A DNA stretch of 64,000 nt from Cardiobacterium hominis. Its GTDB lineage: Bacteria; Pseudomonadota; Gammaproteobacteria; Cardiobacteriales; Cardiobacteriaceae. Position 1 is the first letter of the stretch. Every line of letters begins with the position of its first letter. Where the stretch lies: NCBI RefSeq assembly GCF_900637305.1, contig NZ_LR134365.1, positions 2,472,501 to 2,536,500 of the forward strand. The letters are read 5' to 3'. Below, one piece after another: positions 17,754-25,503 of the stretch. The notes beneath the pieces were generated by a model that did not search any database, had not been told where the DNA came from, and was given only the letters and a program-made list of their open reading frames with translations. Made by a program: the position numbers and the translations under genes.

Positions 17754-18272
17754 CTAATGCAGTAATTTCTGAATCCCCGCCCCCAGCTTCAGCACTTTTT
17801 TCATCGTGCCGACCGAGAGGCGCAGCATTTCGTTCGTCCAGCTGGTGAGCGTGCTGATAAATTCGTGCGTTTCTTGAATCCGCGCGCGTGCGGTTTCATT
17901 TTCCTGCGCAAATTCCGGGCTTTCCATCAGGCTTTGCAAGAATTGCACCGTCGGCTCGATTTCGCGGCGCTGCCGCTCGGCAACGATGATGCGAAAGAGC
18001 GTCCACACGTCTTCGGAGGTGGCGAAATGGTCGCGGCGATCGCCCATGATGTGGACGGTTTGCACCAGTTGCCAGCTTTGCAACTCCTTGATGCTGTTAC
18101 TGACATTGGAACGGGCGACGCCCAGCGTCTCGACGATTTCGTCGGCGTTCATCGGTCGCCCCAGAATGTAGAGCAGCGCATGGATTTGCGCCACGGTGCG
18201 GTTCACGCCCCATTTGGCGCCCATTTCGCCCCAATGCAGGACGAATTTTTCGGTGGTCGGGTTCAGTTTCAT
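17754..18272 (-). CDS. GbsR/MarR-type winged-helix transcriptional regulator
   Basis: A 172-residue cytoplasmic DNA-binding protein. The winged helix spans about residues 20-90, with AQIHALLYILGRPMNADEI, ETLGVARSNVSNSIKEL (recognition helix) and the wing VHIMGDRRDHF; a helical C-terminus likely dimerises. The ATG at 18272 is chosen because the frame before it covers an operator and a terminator. There is no ribosome site, and a TTGACA-N17-TAAACT promoter inside the operator would start transcription within 1-2 bases of the ATG, suggesting a leaderless mRNA. Probable autoregulator and controller of the DoxX-SDR operon. Confidence 0.85.
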   Translation of the reverse strand: MKLNPTTEKFVLHWGEMGAKWGVNRTVAQIHALLYILGRPMNADEIVETLGVARSNVSNSIKELQSWQLVQTVHIMGDRRDHFATSEDVWTLFRIIVAERQRREIEPTVQFLQSLMESPEFAQENETARARIQETHEFISTLTSWTNEMLRLSVGTMKKVLKLGAGIQKLLH

Positions 18273-18279
18273 GGCGGGC

Positions 18280-18317
18280 AGTTTAGGTTTGTGCGTTATT
18301 TCTGTCAATACAGAAAT
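18280..18317 (-). promoter_or_regulatory. promoter and operator of the GbsR/MarR-type gene
   Basis: ATTTCTG (18298-18304) and CAGAAAT (18311-18317) form an inverted repeat with a 6-base spacer. On the minus strand the centre reads TTGACA (18308-18303), followed after 17 bases by TAAACT (18285-18280). The operator therefore covers the -35 box, fitting autorepression. Confidence 0.65.
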
Positions 18318-18328
18318 TACAAGCAATA

Positions 18329-18356
18329 AAAACACCCGCAGCAAGCGGGTGTTTTT
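18329..18356. terminator. bidirectional terminator upstream of the regulator
   Basis: AAACACCCGC and GCGGGTGTTT pair around AGCAA with A- and T-runs on either side. It insulates the regulator from the leftward transcript that includes the DUF4198 gene. Confidence 0.85.
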
Positions 18357-18369
18357 GTGCAGTCGCACT

Positions 18370-18605
18370 TAGGGGCTGTTGACAATTGAGACATCCCCCT
18401 CCCCTTGCAGGGCGAAACCCGCAGCGGAGGAGGGTCGGGGCTCCCCATGAAAAAGGCGGACGCCTTTTTCATGGGAACCCGGGGAGGGGGTGGGTGATGT
18501 TGTTGATGAATCGAAATTCCGGTTTTTCAATGGATTGCTGCCCTCACCCCAACCCCTCTCCCAGAGGGAGAGGGGCTCGTTCGTCGAATTGTCAACAGTC
18601 CCTAG
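18370..18605. repeat. complete family B repeat, 236 bp
   Basis: Ends TAGGGGCTGTTGACAATTG and CAATTG... inverted (GAATTGTCAACAGTCCCTAG) define the element. An inner hairpin CCCATGAAAAAGGCG / CGCCTTTTTCATGGG lies at 18446-18477. The right-hand CTAG provides the TAG stop of the DUF4198 gene on the minus strand. Confidence 0.8.
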
Positions 18606-19441
18606 TGATGGTGGTGATGTTCGTGCTCGTGCGGGGCAGCGCGTTTTTCGCCGATGGGGATGATGAGCGTGCTGGAGAGGCTGTGCTCCATGCAGGTTGC
18701 CTTGTCTTCAAACGGGGTTTTGTGGTTGACTTTTACTTTCCACAGTCCTTCGATGAGCGGAATCATGCCCACTTTGCCTTCTTTGTCGGTTTTGCCGGAA
18801 AAGGCCTGCGGTTCGCGGTGATCATGCGTCGCTTCCAGGTCTTTTTCCATGAAGGTGTCGGCGGTGGCGGTTACGGTCGCACCCGCGAGCGGTTTGCCAT
18901 CGTAATAGACTTGCAGCGGGAAGACGGCGTCCAGTTTGATTTGCGTCGGGTCGGCCAGCGGCACGATTTCCAGCGCCTGTCCTACCGGCTTGCTGACGGC
19001 GGCCACGTCCACCGCGTCATCTCCGGCAACAACCAGCGCCTTGCCGAACATTTGCGCCTGCTGGCAGGTGCTGGCGTCGGGCATGTCTTTCAGGTTTTGC
19101 TGTTTCCAGCCGCTGTCGTTTTTGGACCAGAAGGTCGGCTGGTAAATGGCGCTGACCCAGTATGCGCCTTTGCCCAGTTTTTCTTTGGAAACGTACTGGT
19201 AGTTTTCGCCCTGCTGGTTCATGTCCTGCGCTTTGCCGTCCATGCCGATGAGTTGCAGCGGTTTGAAGATGTGCAGGCGGTCGGCTTCAATCGGCTCGGC
19301 GGCGGGGTAGTCGTGACCGTAGGCGAGGTCGGCCTTCAGCACTTCGTCGGCGGCGATTTTTGCGGGGGCATTGACCCAAAGTTCGTGCGCCTGGGCGAGG
19401 GAAGCGACGGCAACCAGTGCGGCGAGTAGCGTTTTTTTCAT
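18602..19441 (-). CDS. periplasmic DUF4198 protein (COG5266-like), His-rich tail
   Basis: A 279-residue exported protein: signal peptide MKKTLLAALVAVASLAQA, mature N-terminus HELWV with an exposed His. A beta-sandwich core carries the DUF4198 pattern (LAYGHDYPAAE, PLQVYYDGKPLAGATVTA, EGLWKVKV). The last 12 residues are mostly His (HEHEHHHHH). Members are associated with cobalt, nickel or other metal uptake; the His N-terminus and tail suggest metal capture. The stop TAG falls in the end of a family B repeat, so the tail may have been longer before insertion. It is downstream of copA in the same direction. Confidence 0.82.
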   Translation of the reverse strand: MKKTLLAALVAVASLAQAHELWVNAPAKIAADEVLKADLAYGHDYPAAEPIEADRLHIFKPLQLIGMDGKAQDMNQQGENYQYVSKEKLGKGAYWVSAIYQPTFWSKNDSGWKQQNLKDMPDASTCQQAQMFGKALVVAGDDAVDVAAVSKPVGQALEIVPLADPTQIKLDAVFPLQVYYDGKPLAGATVTATADTFMEKDLEATHDHREPQAFSGKTDKEGKVGMIPLIEGLWKVKVNHKTPFEDKATCMEHSLSSTLIIPIGEKRAAPHEHEHHHHH

Positions 19442-19596
19442 CAGGAAAACTCCGGTTAAAGGGTTGGTGTTGCTTGTAAAAGCGGCGCAGATTGTAACAG
19501 GGTATCCTGAAAGTCGCAAATGCGAATGCCTTGCAACGCGACGCGTGACGGAGCCGCTGTCCTCGCCATGTGGGCACGCACGGTTTTATTTTTTAT

Positions 19597-20070
19597 TTAT
19601 TCCGCGCCGCGTTTCGTCGGACAGAAAATATAGATAAGAAGATAGCCGAGTAATAAAAGCCCGTTTATCGCGCCCCTTTTATCTTCCAGCCCTTTGAGCG
19701 CGAGAAAAGTTTCAGAAACGTTTGGCAAATTTCCGGTCTGAAATGCGATAGCGGATGCTTCATGCGAGACGGGAATGATGAAGCATTGGCTGTTAATGAC
19801 GACGAGCAGGGAAACTATCAGCAACAGCAATGTTTTTGTGCCGCTGTCGCTGAGGTAACGCATTAAGCTGCCAATAAAAAAGAGCCAGACACCCGGCAAG
19901 GTTGCCATGGCGACGACGTTATCCACGAAATAGCGCTGCCAATAGAAAAATGCGGCATCTTGTATTCTCCCGCCACTATTGAGGGCCGCAAAGGCGATGA
20001 AACTGCCGATAATCATGCTGCAAGCAATGAGAATGACGACGTAGCCTGTCTTTTGCATGTGTTTTTTCAT
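19597..20070 (-). CDS. small integral membrane protein, unknown function
   Basis: A 157-residue protein starting MKKHMQKTGYVV after an AGGATAG ribosome site at a suitable distance. Four hydrophobic stretches are visible: about residues 8-30, 50-70, 77-97 and 133-150. The spacing loosely resembles DUF4149- or DUF1772-type small membrane proteins, but I cannot assign a family. AT content is above that of its neighbours. It lies between copA and the DUF4198 gene, all leftward. Confidence 0.65.
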   Translation of the reverse strand: MKKHMQKTGYVVILIACSMIIGSFIAFAALNSGGRIQDAAFFYWQRYFVDNVVAMATLPGVWLFFIGSLMRYLSDSGTKTLLLLIVSLLVVINSQCFIIPVSHEASAIAFQTGNLPNVSETFLALKGLEDKRGAINGLLLLGYLLIYIFCPTKRGAE

Positions 20071-20222
20071 GGTTGCTATCCTGTGGTGCAGATGGTCATA
20101 TTTTCCCGCCGCGCGGGGGTTAAGCCGGATGGAATCGGGATTTCCATAGCTGGCTATTAATTTATGATACACCTTTTTAGATAGCATGCAAACTATTTAG
20201 GCGACGGAGTGCCGCCTGATGC

Positions 20223-22484
20223 TCAATCTATCCGCGCCCGTTTGAGGCGCAGCGCGTTGCCGAGGACGGAGATGGAGCTTAACGCCATTGCCGCACCGGC
20301 GATTATCGGGTTAAGGTAGCCGAGGGCGGCGAGCGGGATGCCGAGGATGTTGTAAATGAAGGCGAAAAAGAGGTTCTGCCGGATGTTTTGCAGGGTGGCG
20401 CGGCTGATGAGCAGCGCATCGACGAGTTGGTTGACGCTGTGCTGCATCAGGGTGGCGGAGGCGGTGTGGGCGGCGATGTCCGCGCCGTCTTTCATGGCAA
20501 AGCTGACGTTGGCAGCGGCGAGCGCGGGCGCATCGTTGATGCCGTCGCCGACCATCGCCACTGTTTTGCCCGCTGCTTTCAGCGCGTCAATGGCGGCGGC
20601 TTTGTCGCGCGGGCTCATGTCGCCGCGCGCGTCGTCGATGCCGAGTTGGCGCGCTATCCAGGCGACGGTGCCGGTATTGTCGCCGCTCATGATGCAGACG
20701 GCGATGCCGTGTGCTTGTAAACGTGCAACGGCGGCTTGGCTGTCGGCTTTGAGCGCATCGGCGAGGGCAAAGGCGCCAAGCGGGCGGTTGTTTACGGCGA
20801 CGGCGACGATGCTGGCGACCGCCCAGACGTCGCCCAGGTTTTCCGGGAGCGTCAGGCCGCAGTAGTCGGGTTTGCCGACGCTGACGGTGCCAACGCCGGC
20901 GACGTCCGCGCGGATGCCCGCGCCGCTGTCGGTTTTGGCGTTGGCGGTCTCCGGGATGGCAATGCCGCGCGCGGTGGTGGCAGCGACGATGGCGCGGGCG
21001 AGCGGGTGGGTGGCGTTTTGTTCGACGGCGGCGGCGAGGCGGTAGAGTTCGTGGGATCTTTCGTCTGTATTGTCTGCGGTCGCTCCGCGATTTTTCACAC
21101 CCCCTCCCTCGGTTCCCATGAAATAGGCTTCGTCTTTTTCATGGGCGCTCTCTCCCTCCCCCGCTTCGCAGGGAAGGGGGCTTTTTCCCTCCGCCAGCCA
21201 CACCGCGGCGATTTGCGGGCGACCTTCGGTCAGTGTGCCAGTTTTGTCGAGGACGACGGTATCAACGCGCGCCGCTTCTTCCATCGCCGCCGCGTCCTTG
21301 TACCAGATGCCGTGCCGCACCGCCTTGCCCATGCCGACCATAATCGCGGCGGGCGTGGCAAGGCCGAGGGCGCAGGGGCAGGCGATGACCAGTACCGCGA
21401 CCGCGTGCATCAGCGCGGTTGTCGCGTTGCCCTGCAGCGCCCAGGTGAGGGCGAAGGTGGCAACGGCAATGGCAACCACCGTCGGCACGAAGATGGCGGC
21501 GGCGCGGTCGGCGATGCGGGCGATGGGCGCTTTGCTGCCCTGCGCTTCGGCGAGTGCCGCCATCATGTCGCCAAGCAGGGTCTGGCTACCGAGCTGTTCG
21601 GCGCGATAAATCAGGCTGCCGTCGCTCACCAAGGCGCCAGCCAGTACGCGGCTGCCGGGCGCTTTCGCTTCCGGCCGCGATTCGCCGGTCAAATGGCTTT
21701 CGTCTGTCCAGCCGCTGCCGCTTTCCACGATGCCGTCGGCGGCGATGCGTTCGCCGTGGTTAGCGCGCAGCAGGTCGCCGATTTGTACTTGGTCCAGCGG
21801 CACGGTTTGCCAGACGCCGTCGCGTTGGCGGCTTACCTGGCGTGGGGTGAGTTGCAGCAAGAGGCCGAGGCTGTTCAGGCTGGTTTTTTTGCTGCGCTGC
21901 TCCAGGTATTTGCCGAGCGAGACGAAGCCGATGACCATCACCCCCGCTTCAAAATAGACGTGGCCGTGGCTGTGCGGCGCGCTCATCATGTAGAGCGAGT
22001 AGAGGTAAATCGCGCCGGTGCCGAGGGTGACCAGCACGTCCATGTTGGCAAGGCCGCCTTTGATGCTTGCCCAGGCGCTTTTGTAGAACGGCACGGCGAG
22101 CCAGAGCTGGACGACGCTGGCAAGCGCTAGCTGCGCCCACGGCGGCAGCATCCAGTTGTGGCGCCCCAGCATCATCCCCGCCATGCCGACGAGGAACGGC
22201 AGGTTGATGGCAAGCAGCAGCCACAGTCGCCAACCGGGATGCGTCGCATCTTCCGGCGCGGGCGTCGCGACAGGAGTGCTGGCGCTAAAACCGGTTTTGG
22301 CAATGAGGGCGGCGAGCGCGGTGGGATCGGTCTGGCTGGCATCGTAAGTAATCTGCGCTTCCTCGCTGGCGAAATTGACACTGGCGGCAGCGATAAACGG
22401 CTTTTTGTTCAGGACTTTTTCGAGACGGCTGGCGCAGGCCTGGCAGGTCATGCCGTCAATGTGGTAGCGGATTTTTTGCTGCAT
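20223..22484 (-). CDS. copA: copper-translocating P1B-type ATPase with an in-frame repeat-derived insertion
   Basis: Pumps Cu(I) across the inner membrane. It has one N-terminal metal-binding domain (GMTCQACASR, Cys14 and Cys17), a TGES actuator motif, the membrane CPC at residues 369-371 (VIACPCALGLATP), the phosphorylated Asp413 in DKTGTLTEG, the nucleotide-domain HP motif in ATHPLARAIV and the GDGINDAPAL hinge. Residues about 433-475 (KSPLPCEAGEGESAHEKDEA and onward) are not family sequence: they translate a family B repeat inserted without breaking the frame, just after the P-domain motif. Length 753 includes this insert. Located downstream of the nos genes. Confidence 0.93.
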   Translation of the reverse strand: MQQKIRYHIDGMTCQACASRLEKVLNKKPFIAAASVNFASEEAQITYDASQTDPTALAALIAKTGFSASTPVATPAPEDATHPGWRLWLLLAINLPFLVGMAGMMLGRHNWMLPPWAQLALASVVQLWLAVPFYKSAWASIKGGLANMDVLVTLGTGAIYLYSLYMMSAPHSHGHVYFEAGVMVIGFVSLGKYLEQRSKKTSLNSLGLLLQLTPRQVSRQRDGVWQTVPLDQVQIGDLLRANHGERIAADGIVESGSGWTDESHLTGESRPEAKAPGSRVLAGALVSDGSLIYRAEQLGSQTLLGDMMAALAEAQGSKAPIARIADRAAAIFVPTVVAIAVATFALTWALQGNATTALMHAVAVLVIACPCALGLATPAAIMVGMGKAVRHGIWYKDAAAMEEAARVDTVVLDKTGTLTEGRPQIAAVWLAEGKSPLPCEAGEGESAHEKDEAYFMGTEGGGVKNRGATADNTDERSHELYRLAAAVEQNATHPLARAIVAATTARGIAIPETANAKTDSGAGIRADVAGVGTVSVGKPDYCGLTLPENLGDVWAVASIVAVAVNNRPLGAFALADALKADSQAAVARLQAHGIAVCIMSGDNTGTVAWIARQLGIDDARGDMSPRDKAAAIDALKAAGKTVAMVGDGINDAPALAAANVSFAMKDGADIAAHTASATLMQHSVNQLVDALLISRATLQNIRQNLFFAFIYNILGIPLAALGYLNPIIAGAAMALSSISVLGNALRLKRARID
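21060..21188. repeat. family B-like repeat segment inside the copA coding sequence
   Basis: The DNA shares the repeat vocabulary of the intergenic elements: GGTCGCTCCGCGATTTTTCA, ACACCCCCTCCC, a TTCCCATGAAA...TTTTTCATGGG hairpin as in 18446-18477, and CCCCCGCTTCGCAGGGAAGG. Both terminal inverted repeats seem eroded. The frame stays open for 43 codons. Confidence 0.75.
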
Positions 22485-22537
22485 GGTTTTCTCACGGGCA
22501 GAGTGTCGTATATCGGCGCGGACAAGGCACGGGGTTA

Positions 22538-22644
22538 TATAGCAATCCTCCTAAAGCCCCATACGGCGTTGCGCTGCCTCGCCGTACAACCGCGTGCTGT
22601 CTTCGGCGGCGCGCCTTGTATGAGACTTTATGAGTATTGCTATA
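22538..22644. repeat. family A repeat (short form, 107 bp)
   Basis: Starts TATAGCAATCCTCCTAAAGC and ends GAGTATTGCTATA; the ends are inverted and TA-flanked. The middle has GCCTCGCCGTACAACCGCGT and TCTTCGGCGGCGCGCCTTGT, also found at 31974-32080 and 45421-45527. It lies between copA and the membrane-protein gene. Confidence 0.8.
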
Positions 22645-22707
22645 TGGGGGATGGTTGGGCGTTTTCAAGGGCAAGAGCGCATTCGCGCTGATGTTCCGCC
22701 ACGCAGG

Positions 22708-23997
22708 TCAGCGGTGGTTTTTGCCGAACAGGCGGTAAAGGTCGCCGGTGCACAGGTTGAGCAGGCTCACAGTGAAGAAAGCAACAAGGAACGGAAGGAA
22801 GCTGCGCGGCTCGAAGGCGGTGCAATGTGCCGGGGAGTAGGCGCAGGGCAGGGTCAGCCAAACGAGCCAGGCGGTCAGCAGCAGGTTGAGCCAGAACAGC
22901 AGGGCGACGCCGCTTGGGCTCGTCGTTGCAGGAGATTGCGGCGCAAGCGACGGCAACGGCTGCCCGCTGGTAATAGTGGTAACGACGGCGGCGATTTCCC
23001 GACAGGTCTCTTTGGCCTCTTGCAGGCCGGTGACGTCCAGGCGGTAGGTGTGGTCGAGGCGGTCGGTGAAATAGAGCAGGTAGTGTTTCTGGCGCTCGAT
23101 GCGGACTTCCCGCCATTCGACACCCAGGATGTCCGCCCAACGCAGGCTGAGTGCCGGAACGCCACCCGTGCGGTAGATATGCAGACTGTCGCCATCGATG
23201 GTCGCCTGTCGCCGGACGGGGACGGTGCGGCGGTAGCGACGGTAGTTGTGGATAAGCACGCGCAGGATGCAAAGGATGCCGAGGGCGAAGGCGGCGAGGG
23301 TGAGCGGATGGAGGATGCGCAGGAGAAGCGGCGCGCCGTCCGGCCAGGTGCGCAGGCGGGCATCGAGGAAGGCGGGCAGGAAAAGCAGTACCCACAGCAG
23401 CAGGGTCAGCATGTAGTTATCGCGGGTATGGCTTTGGTCGAAATGCTTGTGCGGCTGCTCGTACCAGATATGGGTGAAGCCGGCAGGCGGGGCGGGCAGG
23501 ATGGGTGGCAGGACGCCGCGCAGGCAGTCTTGCGCGGTGGCGGCGATGTCGCGGTAGGTATTGCCTTCGCGTTCGAGGCGGCGGTCGCGGTAGTCAAACG
23601 GCGCGCCGTCGCGCGGGGTGATGCGCAGGGTTTGCAGGACGCCGTGAGTGGCGACGCTTTCGATGTCCTGCCAGCGCCATTGTTGCTGGATACTGCCGCT
23701 GCGGGTGTAGATGGTCAGCCCCAGCGGGTCGCAGACAAGGCAGGGGGCGAAATAGGCGGTGCGGCTGGCGGCGTAGTCACTGCGCAAAACGCTGACGGCG
23801 ACGGCCAGCCATAGCAGCAGGCACAGCCAGCCGTAGTGCGTCAGACCCAAGAGGGCGGATGCCTTGGGGTCATAGAGGATACCGAGGAGGATGACGCCGA
23901 TGGCCAGCCAGCCCCGGCTATTCCGCCAGGAGGAATGCGTATCGCCGCCCCAGCCACGGCTGTGCGGATTGGCGAGGTCGGGGGTGAAGTGAGGCAT
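22708..23997 (-). CDS. membrane protein of unknown function in the nos-cop block
   Basis: A 429-residue protein with about five to six hydrophobic helices: two near residues 31-70, two near 190-260 and two near 375-420, separated by two soluble beta-rich segments (about 75-150 and 270-350). Each soluble part resembles a PH-like domain (GLTIYTRSGSIQQQWRWQDI and SLHIYRTGGVPALSLRWADI are similar), suggesting an internal duplication. The family is not recognised. It is not NosY, NosF or NosL. Transcribed leftward from nosD with a 42-base gap. Confidence 0.75.
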   Translation of the reverse strand: MPHFTPDLANPHSRGWGGDTHSSWRNSRGWLAIGVILLGILYDPKASALLGLTHYGWLCLLLWLAVAVSVLRSDYAASRTAYFAPCLVCDPLGLTIYTRSGSIQQQWRWQDIESVATHGVLQTLRITPRDGAPFDYRDRRLEREGNTYRDIAATAQDCLRGVLPPILPAPPAGFTHIWYEQPHKHFDQSHTRDNYMLTLLLWVLLFLPAFLDARLRTWPDGAPLLLRILHPLTLAAFALGILCILRVLIHNYRRYRRTVPVRRQATIDGDSLHIYRTGGVPALSLRWADILGVEWREVRIERQKHYLLYFTDRLDHTYRLDVTGLQEAKETCREIAAVVTTITSGQPLPSLAPQSPATTSPSGVALLFWLNLLLTAWLVWLTLPCAYSPAHCTAFEPRSFLPFLVAFFTVSLLNLCTGDLYRLFGKNHR

Positions 23998-24039
23998 GGG
24001 TGGCTCCTGTGGTGTTCGTTGGTCGCTTCTGATGGTGAT

Positions 24040-25338
24040 TTATGGCGCGACCGTCGGTGGGTTCATCAGCGGGTAGCTGTCCACCACGCCGCCGGGGTGG
24101 ATGGCGGGGAATTGTTGTTGCGCGTATTTGAGCAGCTGCGCCGCCGGGCTGTTGATGAGGATTTTGGCGTTCGGCGCGCGCCACAGCACTTGGTCAAGGA
24201 TGTTGTTCGGGCGGTAGGGCAGGTCGGCGATGCCGTCGCCGTCAAGGTCGAAGGCGGTGTTGTCGCTCCAGTAGTTGCCCTGGCCGTCGTGCGACCATTC
24301 GTGGTAGCGCGTGCCGACGTACATGACTTGGGTCTGGTTGTTGATGAAGGCGTTGCGGTAGTTTTGGTTGTCGGTGGAGCCTGCGGTGCTGTGTACGCCC
24401 AGGGTGCAGCCTTCAAAGTGGTTGTCGTGGAAGCCGTTGCGGTTGGCGTTGTAGAGGAAGACGCATTTGTTGGCGCGGTTGATGCGGTTGCCGTGGATTT
24501 GTGCGTCATTGACGGCGTTGAGCATCAGGCCGTGTTCGCGGCTGTCGCGCCCGCTGTTGTCGCGCACGGTGATGCGGTTGGAGAACATGATGACGTAGGC
24601 GGATTCGAGGCTTTCGGTGTGGTTGTGCGCGACTTCGCTGTCTTCGGTGTACATGTAATGCACGCCGAAGCGCATGTCGCGCATGGTATTGCGCTCGAAG
24701 TGGTTGTATTTGCTGTTGGTGACGTAGATGCCGTCGCGGCCGCCGCTCAGGGTGTTGTCGCGGATGATGGTGTGCGGGCTTTTCCAGATTTGGATGCCGT
24801 TGCCGCGGTCGTTCACCCGGCCGGTGGTTTGGCCGATGACTGTGTTGTGTTCGACTATGGTGCTTTCCGGGCCCCAGATGTAGATGCCGAACAGGTTGTC
24901 TTCGACGTGATTGTGCCAGATGTGGGCGCGGTCGGCTTTGCGGTCGGCGAAGATGCCCGCGTCCATGTCGAACTGGCTGTTGCCGGAGTGGCGCACGGTG
25001 AGGTGTTCGATGGTGCTGTCCGGTGCTTTGAGGTGCAGCACTTTGCCTTTGCCGCCGCCGTCCAAGATGGTTTTGCCGTCCGGGCTGCCGCTTAGGGTGA
25101 TGGGGGTGTTGATGGTGTAGTTGCCCTGCCAGGTGCCGGGCGCAAGGGTGATGTGGTCGCCGGGTTGGGCGGCGTCAAGCGCGGCTTGCAGGTCGTCGCC
25201 GGGCTGGAGGGTGAGGTTTGTCGCGCGCGCGGCGGGGATTTCGTCGCCGGGTTGGGGGAGGTTTAGTGCATGGGCTATGGTAAAAAGGTTCACGACGGCA
25301 AGTGCCGTCGTGAGTTTTATTTGGTTTGTCTGGATCAT
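24040..25338 (-). CDS. nosD: nitrous oxide reductase maturation protein NosD
   Basis: A 432-residue periplasmic beta-helix protein needed for building the copper-sulfur CuZ centre of NosZ. A signal peptide (LTTALAVVNLFTIAHA) follows the chosen ATG at 25338. PbH1-type repeats are clear: TIVEHNTVIGQ, TIIRDNTLSGG, HFERNTMRDM, EVAHNHTESL. In known systems NosD works with the ABC proteins NosF and NosY; these are not next to it here. It lies 165 bases after nosZ, a gap that holds a partial family B repeat. Confidence 0.93.
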   Translation of the reverse strand: MIQTNQIKLTTALAVVNLFTIAHALNLPQPGDEIPAARATNLTLQPGDDLQAALDAAQPGDHITLAPGTWQGNYTINTPITLSGSPDGKTILDGGGKGKVLHLKAPDSTIEHLTVRHSGNSQFDMDAGIFADRKADRAHIWHNHVEDNLFGIYIWGPESTIVEHNTVIGQTTGRVNDRGNGIQIWKSPHTIIRDNTLSGGRDGIYVTNSKYNHFERNTMRDMRFGVHYMYTEDSEVAHNHTESLESAYVIMFSNRITVRDNSGRDSREHGLMLNAVNDAQIHGNRINRANKCVFLYNANRNGFHDNHFEGCTLGVHSTAGSTDNQNYRNAFINNQTQVMYVGTRYHEWSHDGQGNYWSDNTAFDLDGDGIADLPYRPNNILDQVLWRAPNAKILINSPAAQLLKYAQQQFPAIHPGGVVDSYPLMNPPTVAP

Positions 25339-25379
25339 GTTGTTCGCTAGTGTCGGGTTGTTTGGGATTTTTATCTGCC

Positions 25380-25440
25380 CTGACAGGAGATGTGTCCCTG
25401 CCCTCACCCCAGCCCTCTCCCACAGGGAGAGGGGGCAGTC
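25380..25440. repeat. partial family B repeat between nosZ and nosD
   Basis: Contains GCCCTCACCCCAGCCCTCTC and CCACAGGGAGAGGGGG, the shared inner arm of family B. Both ends are missing. Confidence 0.5.
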
Positions 25441-25503
25441 TGGCGGCTTTTCCAGCTTCAGTTTTCTGCATGAAGTAAGGGGCGAGGTTTTCCCGATTTT
25501 TGT

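Noticed and set aside
20736..22130. 464-codon plus-strand frame over copA
   Set aside because: Antisense shadow; Gly/Ala/Arg-rich without family features, while copA has all P-type ATPase motifs.
22485..22537. Possible CueR site ahead of copA
   Set aside because: No ACCTTGCC-type dyad or 19-base promoter spacing was seen.
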